Source of the DNA: an uncultured Pelagibacteraceae bacterium
Lineage (GTDB): Bacteria; Pseudomonadota; Alphaproteobacteria; Pelagibacterales; Pelagibacteraceae
DNA length: 64,000 bases
Reading direction: 5' to 3'
NCBI GenBank assembly: GCA_902597875.1
Contig: CACJZK010000003.1
Span: forward strand, 1-64,000
Position 1 is the stretch's first letter, and the number at the start of each line of letters is the position of its first letter. Both the position numbers and the translations under genes were made by a program. The notes below the pieces were generated by a model. It did not search any database. It worked only from the letters and a program-made list of their open reading frames with translations, and was not told the DNA's origin. Positions 23,474-33,348 of the stretch are shown here, in pieces.

Positions 23474-24616
23474 TTAGGATACAAATAAATTTATAGCGTA
23501 ATTTAATTGATTATCTGTTTTTGTATTAATTTTAAAATCATCACCGGCTTCTTCTACGAAGATATCTGGTATAACTCCTACGTCAGAAATAGATTTCCCC
23601 GATGGAAGATAATACTTCGAAATAGTTAATCTCATTCCACCACCATTTTTTAAAGGTATAATAGATTGAACCGAACCTTTGCCATAAGTATTCTCTCCTA
23701 AAATAATAGCTCTTTTATGATCTTTTAATGCCCCAGCAAATATTTCAGATGCCGAAGCAGATCCTCCATTAATTAAAACTATTATTGGTTTGCCTTTTAT
23801 GCCATCGCCTCTCTTTGCAAAAAACTTTCTTGTTTCAATTAATTTTCTTCCTTTAGTAGAAACTATTTCACCGTTATCTAGAAAAAAGTCAGTAATATTT
23901 ACAGCCTGTGTTAACAGACCACCTGGATTATTTCTTAGGTCAATAATATAACCCACAGGTTTTCGGCTTTTCTCAAATTCCTTAATTTTTTCAAATAATT
24001 GTTTGTCGCTATTTTCATTGAACGACTTTATTTTTAAATAAGCTATCTTTTTTTTATTGTCGATTATTTTTGCCTCAATTGATTTTACCTCAATTATTTT
24101 TCTTATTATTTTAAATTCCAGAGCTCTCTTCTCACCTTTTCTTCTTACAGTTAAATTTATTTCAGAACCAACTGGTCCACGCATCAACTTCACAGCCTCC
24201 ATTAGAGATTTACCTTGAACTTGTTCTTTGTTGATTTTTACAATGTAGTCACCAGCTTTGATACCTGCTTCTGAAGCAGGGGTATTATCTATAGGAGATA
24301 TTACCTTTATTACACCAGCCTCCATACCAACTTCTATTCCTAGTCCCCCAAACTCTCCCTTTGTGTCAGTCTGCATATCTTTGAATAATTCTGGTGACAT
24401 ATATGCAGAGTAAGGATCTAGTGATTGAAGCACTCCATTAATAGCCGAGTCCATCACCTCTGATTGGTCTATTTCATCAACATACTCGTTTTGGACTTTC
24501 TCAAGAACTTCTGTAAATAAATCAATTTTTTTGTAAAATTCATCTGAGTTTTTAGAAAAAGAAGTTTCAAAAATAGTTAAATAAATAAAAATTAAAAAAT
24601 AAAATATTTTTTTCAT
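23474..24616 (-). CDS. ctpA: Carboxy-terminal processing protease (S41 family)
   Basis: Periplasmic serine protease trimming or degrading envelope proteins. The 380 residues comprise an N-terminal hydrophobic signal (residues 1-20, KIFYFLIFIYLTIF), a helical region, a PDZ domain (about 85-160, with GGLGIEVG and AGIKAGDYIVKIN) and the S41 core. The Ser/Lys dyad is in NGGSASASEIFAGAL (283-297) and TYGKGSVQ (310-317, Lys313). The N-terminal region and overall length match CtpA-type proteases rather than the larger Prc. It overlaps the upstream rsfS end by 4 bp. The rlmH and M23-peptidase genes often found between rsfS and ctpA in related genomes are not here. Confidence 0.93.
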   Translation of the reverse strand: MKKIFYFLIFIYLTIFETSFSKNSDEFYKKIDLFTEVLEKVQNEYVDEIDQSEVMDSAINGVLQSLDPYSAYMSPELFKDMQTDTKGEFGGLGIEVGMEAGVIKVISPIDNTPASEAGIKAGDYIVKINKEQVQGKSLMEAVKLMRGPVGSEINLTVRRKGEKRALEFKIIRKIIEVKSIEAKIIDNKKKIAYLKIKSFNENSDKQLFEKIKEFEKSRKPVGYIIDLRNNPGGLLTQAVNITDFFLDNGEIVSTKGRKLIETRKFFAKRGDGIKGKPIIVLINGGSASASEIFAGALKDHKRAIILGENTYGKGSVQSIIPLKNGGGMRLTISKYYLPSGKSISDVGVIPDIFVEEAGDDFKINTKTDNQLNYAINLFVS

Positions 24617-24960
24617 ATTATTGCTTTTTCTTTTGGTAGAGGCTCAGCCCACATTTTTTCTAAATCATAAAATTTTCTTTTATTCGGATGGAAAAGATGA
24701 ATTATTATATCCATAGCGTCAACTAATTTCCAGTCGCTACTTTCTTTTCCCTCAATACGACAATCATTCCATCCATTTTTTTTTAGCTCTAAAATTAATA
24801 TTTCAGATAAGGATTGAAGATGCCTAGAAGAAGTACCGGAGGCAATTATCATATAGTCAGCTATATAAGAATGTTTTTTTAGATCTATTGATATTATATT
24901 GCTTGCTTTGTTATTATCTAACGTTTTTTCAATTAATTTTTTTATTTTAGATACTTCCAT
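24613..24960 (-). CDS. rsfS: Ribosomal silencing factor RsfS
   Basis: Binds uL14 on the large ribosomal subunit and blocks subunit joining in starvation. The 115 residues show the DUF143/Oligomerisation-domain features: ADYMIIASGTSSRHLQSL, EGKESSDWKLVDAMDIIIHLF and YDLEKMW. It is 3 nt from nadD on the upstream side and overlaps ctpA by 4 bp downstream, as part of the obgE-proB-proA-nadD-rsfS run. Confidence 0.92.
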   Translation of the reverse strand: MEVSKIKKLIEKTLDNNKASNIISIDLKKHSYIADYMIIASGTSSRHLQSLSEILILELKKNGWNDCRIEGKESSDWKLVDAMDIIIHLFHPNKRKFYDLEKMWAEPLPKEKAII

Positions 24961-24963
24961 TAA

Positions 24964-25506
24964 TTATTTTTTTTTCATATAATATTTTCTCAGCATAGTC
25001 GAGGATATATCCATTTTTCTATTTTTTATAAAGATAATATGTTTATTTCCTGAATATTTAACTGTGACAGATTTTCTAGCCTTTTGATCAAATCCCTTCC
25101 TAGAAAAGACGACAAGTTCACAAAATTGTAATATTTTTTTCCATTGAAGCCATTTATGGAAATTAACAAGGTTGTCGGAGCCTATTATAAGAAATATTTT
25201 TTTTCTACCGTTTTGCGTTTTTAAATACTTTATTAATTTTATAGTCCGAGAAGATTTAATCTTTTTATCAAGATATTTCAATTCAATTTTTTTATTTTTT
25301 TTTAAAATAGTTTTACATTTTTTTATTCTTTCATTGAGTGAGAGGAAAGGTTTTCGTTTAAATGGATTTTTTTTTGTTATTATCCAATATATTCTATTTA
25401 TTTTTAATTTCTTTAAACTTATATTAGAAATTTTTAAATGACCTTTGTGTGGTGGGTCGAAACTGCCTCCCAATATACCAATTGAACTTCTATGTTTTGA
25501 TCTCAT
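24964..25506 (-). CDS. nadD: Nicotinate-nucleotide adenylyltransferase
   Basis: Adenylates nicotinate mononucleotide in NAD synthesis. The 180-residue protein carries the nucleotidyltransferase motif GGSFDPPHKGH (13-23) with the HxGH-type histidines and the C-terminal ISSTMLRKYY, which matches the ISSTxxR signature. LIIGSDNLVNFHKWLQW is the family core. It sits 2 nt after proA and 3 nt before rsfS. It ends only a few residues after the ISSTxxR motif, slightly short but still inside the family range. Confidence 0.92.
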   Translation of the reverse strand: MRSKHRSSIGILGGSFDPPHKGHLKISNISLKKLKINRIYWIITKKNPFKRKPFLSLNERIKKCKTILKKNKKIELKYLDKKIKSSRTIKLIKYLKTQNGRKKIFLIIGSDNLVNFHKWLQWKKILQFCELVVFSRKGFDQKARKSVTVKYSGNKHIIFIKNRKMDISSTMLRKYYMKKK

Positions 25507-25508
25507 TC

Positions 25509-26750
25509 TTACTTTCTTATAATTCCCTCTCCAGTAACAATATATTTATAAGATGTAAGCTGATTTATTCCCACCGGACCTCTTGGTGGTAGTTTGCTGG
25601 TAGATATACCAATCTCTCCCCCAAAACCAAACTCTCCTCCATCTGCAAATTGTGTGGAAACATTTTGCATTGTTATCGCACTATTGACCTTATTAAAAAA
25701 TATTTTTGCAGTTTTCTTATCACGGGTTACAATACTATCTGTATGCATAGTTCCATATTTTAAAATATGCGATGTTGCTTCATGAACATTTTTAACAGTT
25801 TTAATTGATAATATTGAGTCTAAATACTCAGTGCTCCAATCTTTTTCTTTTGCCATCTTAAGTTTATTGTTGAAAAGTTTATTTATTTTTTTATCTACTC
25901 TTACTTCACAACCACATTTGATCAGAGAATTTATAATTTGTTTAGCAAAAGTTTTTAAAAGTTTTTCATTAATTAATAGTGTCTCCATAGCTCCACATAT
26001 ACTCGTCCTTCTCATTTTAGCATTGAGCACTATTTTATTTGCCATATTAAAACTTGAGGCTTTGTCCAAATAAATGTGACAAATACCTTCTAGATGCCCA
26101 ATTGTGTGTACTTTTGAAAACTTTTGTACCTTTTTAACTAAGTTTTTTCCGCCTCTAGGAACAATAACGTCTATAAAATTATTCATTCCTGAAAGTAAAT
26201 AATTTACAATTTTTCTATCTTTTCTATCAATAAACTGAACACAGTTTTTGTCTATATTGTTTTTTGACAGAGCTTTTCTGAATAAATCTGATAAAATTTT
26301 ATTAGTATGAAAAGCTTCTGAACCACCTCTGAGAATTACACAATTCCCTGACTTAAGGCATAAAGATGCAACATCTGAAGTTACATTAGGTCTGCTTTCA
26401 TAAATTACGCCTATTACACCTAAAGAAGTTGATATTTTTTTTATATTTAGCTTGTTAGGCCTATTCCATTTTTCTAAAACTTTGCCAACCGGATTTTTAT
26501 AATTTGCTATCTCATTTATTGATTTTCTAATGTCATTAATTCTATTTTTATTAAGAATAAGCCTATCTATTAAATGTTTTCTTTTTGCTTTTTTAACATC
26601 TTTTAGATTAGCCCTAATTATTAATTTCATATTTTTGAAAAGACTTCTGTTATAATCCTCTAAAACAGATTTTATTTTTTTATGCTCTGTGTTCTTTAAT
26701 TTTTCAAAAGCTTTTCTAGAATTGCGTCCAATTTTTTTTAAATAGTTCAT
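25509..26750 (-). CDS. proA: Glutamate-5-semialdehyde dehydrogenase
   Basis: Second step of proline synthesis, reducing gamma-glutamyl phosphate with NADPH. 413 residues with GVIGVIYESRPNVTSD, LRGGSEAFHTN and the catalytic Cys252 in MRRTSICGAMETLL. The C-terminal GEFGFGGEIGISTSKLPPRG (380s-390s) is a ProA signature. The proA stop is 2 nt from nadD and the start is 1 nt after proB, so proB-proA are clearly co-transcribed. Confidence 0.95.
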   Translation of the reverse strand: MNYLKKIGRNSRKAFEKLKNTEHKKIKSVLEDYNRSLFKNMKLIIRANLKDVKKAKRKHLIDRLILNKNRINDIRKSINEIANYKNPVGKVLEKWNRPNKLNIKKISTSLGVIGVIYESRPNVTSDVASLCLKSGNCVILRGGSEAFHTNKILSDLFRKALSKNNIDKNCVQFIDRKDRKIVNYLLSGMNNFIDVIVPRGGKNLVKKVQKFSKVHTIGHLEGICHIYLDKASSFNMANKIVLNAKMRRTSICGAMETLLINEKLLKTFAKQIINSLIKCGCEVRVDKKINKLFNNKLKMAKEKDWSTEYLDSILSIKTVKNVHEATSHILKYGTMHTDSIVTRDKKTAKIFFNKVNSAITMQNVSTQFADGGEFGFGGEIGISTSKLPPRGPVGINQLTSYKYIVTGEGIIRK

Positions 26751-26751
26751 T

Positions 26752-28825
<2,074 letters not shown>

Positions 28826-28851
28826 TTAAATAACTGTTGTTATTAATTAAA

Positions 28852-29106
28852 CTAATTGGGGATAACAGAAACAAATGTTCTATCTGATTTTGACTTTTTA
28901 AATTTAACTTTACCTTTTATTAAGGAAAAAATTGAATGATCTTTTCCCATTCCTACGTTTTGTCCTGGGTGAATTTTTGTTCCTCTTTGTCTGACTATTA
29001 TGTTTCCTGGAACTACTACTTGGTCACCGTATCTTTTAACACCTAGACGTCTACCTTTACTATCTCGTCCGTTTCTCGATGATCCTCCAGCTTTTTTTGT
29101 TGCCAT
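28852..29106 (-). CDS. rpmA: Large ribosomal subunit protein bL27
   Basis: Ribosomal protein near the peptidyl-transferase centre. The 84 residues begin [20 protein letters not shown], typical of bL27 with an uncleaved N terminus that reaches the P-site tRNA. Next come [20 protein letters not shown] and GKDHSIFSL. It follows rplU after 9 nt. A short hairpin (AATAAC/GTTATT on the minus strand, near 28830-28850) is present between rpmA and obgE without a U-run. Confidence 0.97.
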   Translation of the reverse strand: MATKKAGGSSRNGRDSKGRRLGVKRYGDQVVVPGNIIVRQRGTKIHPGQNVGMGKDHSIFSLIKGKVKFKKSKSDRTFVSVIPN

Positions 29107-29115
29107 TTTACCTAC

Positions 29116-29541
29116 TTATTTTTCTAATTTTTTTTTTGTTTGTTTTTTAATTTCTTTAGCTTTAGATGTTACTTTAGTCTGTTTTGGAGTTGTTTGCAAT
29201 TTTGACTCAGCTATTATTTTTCCATCTTTAGATAATATCTTTGTTATTTGTATTTTTGAATGCTGTTGTCTATGCCCATTTTTTTTTCTAGAATTTTTTC
29301 TTCTTCTTTTGTGAAAAACCAAAATTGTTCTGTCTTTAACATTGTCCAATAATTTAGCTTCAACTATTGCTCCATTAATATTAGGGCTGCCTATCTCAGT
29401 AGTTTTGTCATCATTTAATAACAAAACATTCTTAAACTGAATAGTTTTTCCTTTTTCTGTCTGTAATTTTTCTACTTCAATAATTTTACTCGCAGAAACT
29501 TTATATTGTTTTCCACCTGTTTGTATGATTGCAAATGACAT
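29116..29541 (-). CDS. rplU: Large ribosomal subunit protein bL21 with basic C-terminal tail
   Basis: 23S rRNA-binding ribosomal protein. The first about 102 residues show the bL21 pattern ([39 protein letters not shown]). An additional roughly 38-residue Lys/Thr-rich tail extends it to 141 residues, longer than the about 103 of E. coli bL21 but as seen in other alphaproteobacteria. It begins the minus-strand unit rplU-rpmA-obgE and has its own promoter (29568-29595). Confidence 0.95.
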   Translation of the reverse strand: MSFAIIQTGGKQYKVSASKIIEVEKLQTEKGKTIQFKNVLLLNDDKTTEIGSPNINGAIVEAKLLDNVKDRTILVFHKRRRKNSRKKNGHRQQHSKIQITKILSKDGKIIAESKLQTTPKQTKVTSKAKEIKKQTKKKLEK

Positions 29542-29567
29542 ATTTTTAGATCCTTTAAATTTAAGGC

Positions 29568-29595
29568 AATATAACTTGAAACATTTTCAAGTCAA
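29568..29595 (-). promoter_or_regulatory. rplU promoter with a perfect palindrome in the spacer
   Basis: Reading the minus strand, TTGACT (29590-29595) and TATATT (29568-29573) are 16 bp apart, a good sigma-70-type promoter 26 bp upstream of the rplU start. Between them lies ACTTGAAA-n3-TTTCAAGT (29574-29592), an 8+8 perfect inverted repeat filling the spacer and running into the -35. This looks like an operator placed to block RNA polymerase. The regulator is unknown. gloB ends 12 bp upstream, so the hairpin might also slow or end gloB transcripts. Confidence 0.6.
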
Positions 29596-29606
29596 GATTT
29601 ATAGAG

Positions 29607-30371
29607 TTAAAATTGATCCTTTAAATCGCGAAGTTTTTTAAAAATTTCCTCATCGGAGGCCTTTTCCATTTTTAAATCCTTTTTTAGAGATGGAATGTTG
29701 CATCTTAAAAATATATTCATTTTAATTTCCTCTGCTAAAGTGGTAGGCAAAGTAGGTTTTTTTGATTGAAGCTGTAAATTTATCCAATTTAATTTATTAA
29801 CTAAGTATTTGTTGTTGAAATCATATTTCATGCAAAATTCGATATTTTTTTTAGTGTATTCATGTCCACAAAAAATTTTTGTATCAGAAGGCAATTTTTT
29901 TAATTTATTTAAAGAATTGTACATTTGATTATATGTTCCCTCAAATATTCTGCCACAGCCTAGTGAAAATAAAGTGTCACCAGTGAAAACAGTTTTTTCT
30001 AATTTTGAGTAAAAGGCAATATGTCCTTTTGTATGACCTGGGATAAATAATATTTCGAATTTTGTGTCACCAAATTTAAAAATATCACCTTCTACAACTT
30101 TGTAATCAATATTCGGAATTTTATCTTCATCGATTTTTGAAGCAACAATTTTTGAGTTATATTTTTTTTTGAGTTCAGCATTACCACCTATATGATCTTG
30201 ATGGTGGTGGGTATTTAATATGAAATCCAATTTTTTATATTTTGTTCTAATTTGATTGTCTACTGTTTCAAAATCTGAAGGATCAACAATTCCAATTAAA
30301 TCGGTATTATTATCTTTGATCAAATAACTGTAATTATCAGTTAAACATTTAATAATAGATATTTCCAACAT
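29607..30371 (-). CDS. gloB: Hydroxyacylglutathione hydrolase (glyoxalase II)
   Basis: Hydrolyses S-lactoylglutathione to lactate and glutathione in methylglyoxal detoxification. The 254-residue metallo-beta-lactamase fold has the THHHQDHIGG metal motif (54-63), GHTKGHIAFYS, the FTGDTLFSLGCGRIFEGT segment and FCGHEYTKKNIEF, all characteristic of GloB. It starts directly after metW, with no gap, so it may be co-transcribed from the metX promoter. The metX-metW-gloB order is seen in several alphaproteobacteria. Confidence 0.92.
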   Translation of the reverse strand: MLEISIIKCLTDNYSYLIKDNNTDLIGIVDPSDFETVDNQIRTKYKKLDFILNTHHHQDHIGGNAELKKKYNSKIVASKIDEDKIPNIDYKVVEGDIFKFGDTKFEILFIPGHTKGHIAFYSKLEKTVFTGDTLFSLGCGRIFEGTYNQMYNSLNKLKKLPSDTKIFCGHEYTKKNIEFCMKYDFNNKYLVNKLNWINLQLQSKKPTLPTTLAEEIKMNIFLRCNIPSLKKDLKMEKASDEEIFKKLRDLKDQF

Positions 30372-30971
30372 TTAGCTTAATAAAAATATTCCAATTTTAG
30401 AAAAAAGGTTTTTAATTTCAAGATTATTTTTTTTTATTTCTGAGGTTTTGTTTTCATTAAGACCTATTATTTTATTTATCTTTATATTTTTTTCCCTGCA
30501 AAAATAGAATAAATCTTTTATAGAGCACATATGAAGATTTGGAGTGTCATGCCAGCTGTAAGGTAATGTTCTTGTTACGGGCATTTTTCCAAAAAATAAT
30601 AAACTAGTTCTTACTTTCCAGTATCCAAAATTAGGGATAGAAACTATTACTGACTTGCCTACTCTTAATAAATCTTTAAGAACTTTTTCAGGACTGTAAA
30701 AAGCTTGAAGAGTTTGACTTAAAATTACATAATCAAAAGATTGATCTGGAAACTGATTAATTTCTGTTTCAGCATCTCCTTCAATCACAGAGAGTCCTTT
30801 GCTAATACATTTTTTTACATGTTCTTCTCTAATTTCTAATCCTCGAGCTTCTATGTTTTTCTCATTAATCAAAAGATTCATTAGAGATCCGTCACCACAA
30901 CCTACATCTAAAACTCTGATGTTTTTTGGTAACAATTCTGCAATTACTTTAAATTCTTTTTTCATTTTCAA
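30372..30971 (-). CDS. metW: MetW, SAM-dependent methyltransferase-like protein of methionine synthesis
   Basis: Partner of MetX in the homoserine O-acetylation (or succinylation) step in bacteria with a metX-metW pair. 199 residues with the SAM-fold motif RVLDVGCGDGSLMNLL, FDYVILSQTLQAFYSP and VSIPNFGYWKVR. The MetW family signature YSWHDTPNLHMCSIKDL is present. The start at 30971 overlaps metX by 23 bp; an alternative Met two codons later (30965) would reduce this to 17 bp. Confidence 0.92.
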   Translation of the reverse strand: MKMKKEFKVIAELLPKNIRVLDVGCGDGSLMNLLINEKNIEARGLEIREEHVKKCISKGLSVIEGDAETEINQFPDQSFDYVILSQTLQAFYSPEKVLKDLLRVGKSVIVSIPNFGYWKVRTSLLFFGKMPVTRTLPYSWHDTPNLHMCSIKDLFYFCREKNIKINKIIGLNENKTSEIKKNNLEIKNLFSKIGIFLLS

Positions 30972-32088
30972 ATTTTATTTGCATTGAGTCTATGAAACCT
31001 TTAATGGTCTTTAAAAATTCAGGTTCATTTACTAAAAAAGAGTCGTGTCCTTTATCTGTCTTAATTTCCGCAAAAGAAACGTTAGCGCCAGCAGAATTTA
31101 ATGCAATTACAATATCTTTATTCTCTTTTGTCGTGTAAAGCCAATCTGATGAAAAAGAGATAACCAGAAATTTAGTATTTTGTTTTTTAAACGCTTCAAC
31201 TAAACCACCCTTGAATTGTTTAGACAAATCAAAATAATCCATAGCCCTTGTTATGTATAAAATTGAATTAGCATCGAATCTTTCTACAAAAGTATAACCC
31301 TGATGCCTTAGATAACTTTCGACCTGGAAATCAGCATTAAAACTAAATTCGTAATCAGCTTTTTCTTGAAGTTTTCTCCCAAATTTTTCTTGCATACCCT
31401 TCTCAGATAGATAGCTTATGTGTCCAACCATTCGGGCCACAGCTAAGCCGTTTTTTGGTTGAATATTCTTTTTTAAATATTCTCCATTATCCCATGAAGG
31501 GTCTGCCATAATAGCTTGCCGAGCTAATTCATTTAAAGCAATATTTTGAGCACTGTGACTTGTACTACAGGCTATAGGTATTGCTGAAAAAGTTCTATTA
31601 GGAAAAGTAGAGCAAAATTGTAATAATTGCATTCCACCCATAGAACCTCCTGTAGCACACAAAAGTTTTTCTATACCCAAATGATCTAAAAGACTTTCCT
31701 GAGCTTTTACCATGTCTCTTATAGTTATGACTGGAAAATTTAGTCCATAGGGTTCATTTGTTTTTTTATTAATTTCCTTCGGTCCCCATGAGCCCATACA
31801 CCCACCAATAACATTAGCGCAAATTACAAAATATTTATTAGTATCTATTGCTTTCCCTGGTCCTACAGCCGTTACCCACCAACCATCTTTTTTTGTTATT
31901 GGATTTGTCCCACTTACAAATTGATCACCTGTAAGAGCATGAAAAACCAGTATGGCGTTATTTTTATTTTTATTTAATTTTCCGTAGGTTTCGTAAGCCA
32001 AGGGAAAATTACTAACAGTTTGCTTACAGTCTAGCAAAAGCGGCCTAGTTACGTTAATTTTTTTAACATTTTCTAATTTATAGTTCAT
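30949..32088 (-). CDS. metX: Homoserine O-acyltransferase MetX
   Basis: Activates homoserine with an acyl-CoA for methionine synthesis. An alpha/beta hydrolase fold of 379 residues from the start at 32088 (MNYKLENVKK). The nucleophile is Ser149 in GGSMGGMQ, with Asp315 (SSDWLY) and His348 (GHDSFLV) completing the triad. An upstream in-frame ATG at 32136 would add 16 residues, but it lies inside the riboswitch and terminator, and the extra residues match nothing. Whether the acyl donor is acetyl- or succinyl-CoA is not certain from sequence. Expression is probably controlled by the SAM-II element at 32121-32172. Confidence 0.95.
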   Translation of the reverse strand: MNYKLENVKKINVTRPLLLDCKQTVSNFPLAYETYGKLNKNKNNAILVFHALTGDQFVSGTNPITKKDGWWVTAVGPGKAIDTNKYFVICANVIGGCMGSWGPKEINKKTNEPYGLNFPVITIRDMVKAQESLLDHLGIEKLLCATGGSMGGMQLLQFCSTFPNRTFSAIPIACSTSHSAQNIALNELARQAIMADPSWDNGEYLKKNIQPKNGLAVARMVGHISYLSEKGMQEKFGRKLQEKADYEFSFNADFQVESYLRHQGYTFVERFDANSILYITRAMDYFDLSKQFKGGLVEAFKKQNTKFLVISFSSDWLYTTKENKDIVIALNSAGANVSFAEIKTDKGHDSFLVNEPEFLKTIKGFIDSMQIKFENEKRI

Positions 32089-32090
32089 AT

Positions 32091-32116
32091 AAAAAAAAAG
32101 CCCAGCTAGACCGGGC
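32091..32116 (-). terminator. Intrinsic terminator (attenuator) between SAM-II aptamer and metX
   Basis: On the minus strand GCCCGGU-CUA-GCUGGGC (32116 to 32100) forms a 7-bp GC-rich stem with two G-U pairs and a 3-nt loop. Nine U follow directly (32099-32091). It ends 2 nt before the metX start codon. The 5' arm CCC can alternatively pair with the GGG of the upstream aptamer (32121-32123), which makes it a switchable terminator. Confidence 0.8.
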
Positions 32117-32120
32117 AAAA

Positions 32121-32172
32121 CCCTGTTTAGCTGCATTTAGTTTAGCGCTCGCAATTTGGTTAAATCAGCGCT
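32121..32172 (-). ncRNA. SAM-II riboswitch aptamer
   Basis: The minus strand reads AGCGCU (P1 5' arm), a GAUUUAACC segment, UUGCG, AGCGCU (P1 3' arm), then UAAAUG-AGCUAAA and AGGG. These elements and their order match the SAM-II riboswitch first described upstream of alphaproteobacterial metX genes and crystallised from a marine metagenome. P1 closes with A-U instead of the C-G recalled for that structure, a compensatory change. SAM binding should hold the GGG in the pseudoknot and leave the downstream terminator free to form. Confidence 0.88.
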
Positions 32173-32177
32173 ATGGA

Positions 32178-32206
32178 TTAATACTAAATCGTTCTAAACT
32201 TGTCAA
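32178..32206 (-). promoter_or_regulatory. Promoter of the metX-metW-gloB transcript
   Basis: On the minus strand a consensus -35 TTGACA (32201-32206) and a -10 TATTAA (32178-32183) are exactly 17 bp apart. The predicted start of transcription, 6-8 nt downstream, falls at the first base of the SAM-II aptamer, so the leader consists of the riboswitch and its terminator only. Confidence 0.8.
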
Positions 32207-32265
32207 ATTCATATAGAAAGAATTATAGAAATTTTAGAGCTTTTTATATATTAAATTAAAGAAAC

Positions 32266-33348
32266 ATGAATTTACCAGAACCTAAAAAGTTTAATGCTCA
32301 AAAGTATGAAGCTGGACTCAGCCGGTTTAAAAAAAAGCTATCAAGTATTAAACTTTCAGCAAATGAGTCAGCTTTAGGACCAAGTCCAAAAGCTATTAAA
32401 GGTTATAATTCTATTTCAAAAATTTTAAAAAAATATCCAGACCCTAGAAGCTCGTCTTTAATAAAAATTCTTTCAAAAAAATTTAGCTTAGACTCAAAAA
32501 GAATAATTATTGGCTCAGGTTCTGATCAAATTTTCGAACTAATTTGCAGAGCATTTTTAAAGAAAGGTGACGAAGTAATACTTCCACAACACAGTTTTAT
32601 CATTTATAGAATTTATAGCAAAATATGTGGAGCAAAAGTAATTTTCGCAAAAGAAAATAATTTTAAAATATCTATAAAAAATATTATCTCAAAAGTTACG
32701 AAAAAAACAAAAATAGTTTTTTTGGCTAATCCGAATAATCCAACTGGAACTATGATAGCCAGAAAAGAACTACTGCAATTAAGAAAAAAACTTAGAAATA
32801 ATATATTATTAGTCGTTGATGACGCTTATCACGAATACGTTAAAGATAAGCAATTTTCTTCTGGTCTTAGCTTATTTTATAATTCAAAAAATGTTATTGT
32901 AACAAGAACATTTTCTAAAATTTATGGATTAGCTGGTCTAAGAATTGGATGGGGGTATGGCCCAAAAAAATTAATAGATGCTTTGGAACTTATTAAACCT
33001 CCTTTTAACGTTAACAGTGCTGCTTTACTTGCTGCTTCAGAAGCTATTAGGGATAATAAATGGTTAAAAAAAGAGATATTACACGTCAATAAATGGTCAA
33101 ATATTTTTTTTAAAACTTTTAAAGAACTTAATATAGAAACTAACAGAGGTAAGGCAAATTTTATGTTAATAAATTTTAATAAAATTAAAAAAAATTCAAA
33201 AAAAATTTTTTTAAAATTAGCTAAATCAGGTATTTTGGTAAGGGAGATGAAAGTATACAATATACCTAATAGTTTAAGAGTTACAATTGGGAATTCTTTG
33301 GAAAATAAAAAATTTATTTTAAAGTTAAAAAAAATTATCAATGTTTAA
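32266..33348 (+). CDS. hisC: Histidinol-phosphate/aromatic aminotransferase (HisC family)
   Basis: PLP-dependent class II aminotransferase of 360 residues. It has KLSANESALGPSPKAI near the N terminus, FLANPNNPTGT (152-162), the Asp-Ala-Tyr segment VVDDAYHEY, and the PLP lysine K218 in TFSKIYGLAGLRIGW. HisC-family enzymes act on histidinol phosphate or on aromatic keto acids. The adjacent prephenate dehydrogenase gene, overlapping by 8 bp, suggests that here it may work on phenylpyruvate or prephenate. The two substrates cannot be separated by eye. It is divergent from metX, sharing the 177-bp region between them. Confidence 0.85.
   Translation: MNLPEPKKFNAQKYEAGLSRFKKKLSSIKLSANESALGPSPKAIKGYNSISKILKKYPDPRSSSLIKILSKKFSLDSKRIIIGSGSDQIFELICRAFLKKGDEVILPQHSFIIYRIYSKICGAKVIFAKENNFKISIKNIISKVTKKTKIVFLANPNNPTGTMIARKELLQLRKKLRNNILLVVDDAYHEYVKDKQFSSGLSLFYNSKNVIVTRTFSKIYGLAGLRIGWGYGPKKLIDALELIKPPFNVNSAALLAASEAIRDNKWLKKEILHVNKWSNIFFKTFKELNIETNRGKANFMLINFNKIKKNSKKIFLKLAKSGILVREMKVYNIPNSLRVTIGNSLENKKFILKLKKIINV

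Noticed and set aside
32089-32136. N-terminal 16-residue extension of MetX from ATG 32136
   Set aside because: It is encoded by the SAM-II aptamer 3' part and terminator hairpin; family N termini begin near MNYK at 32088.
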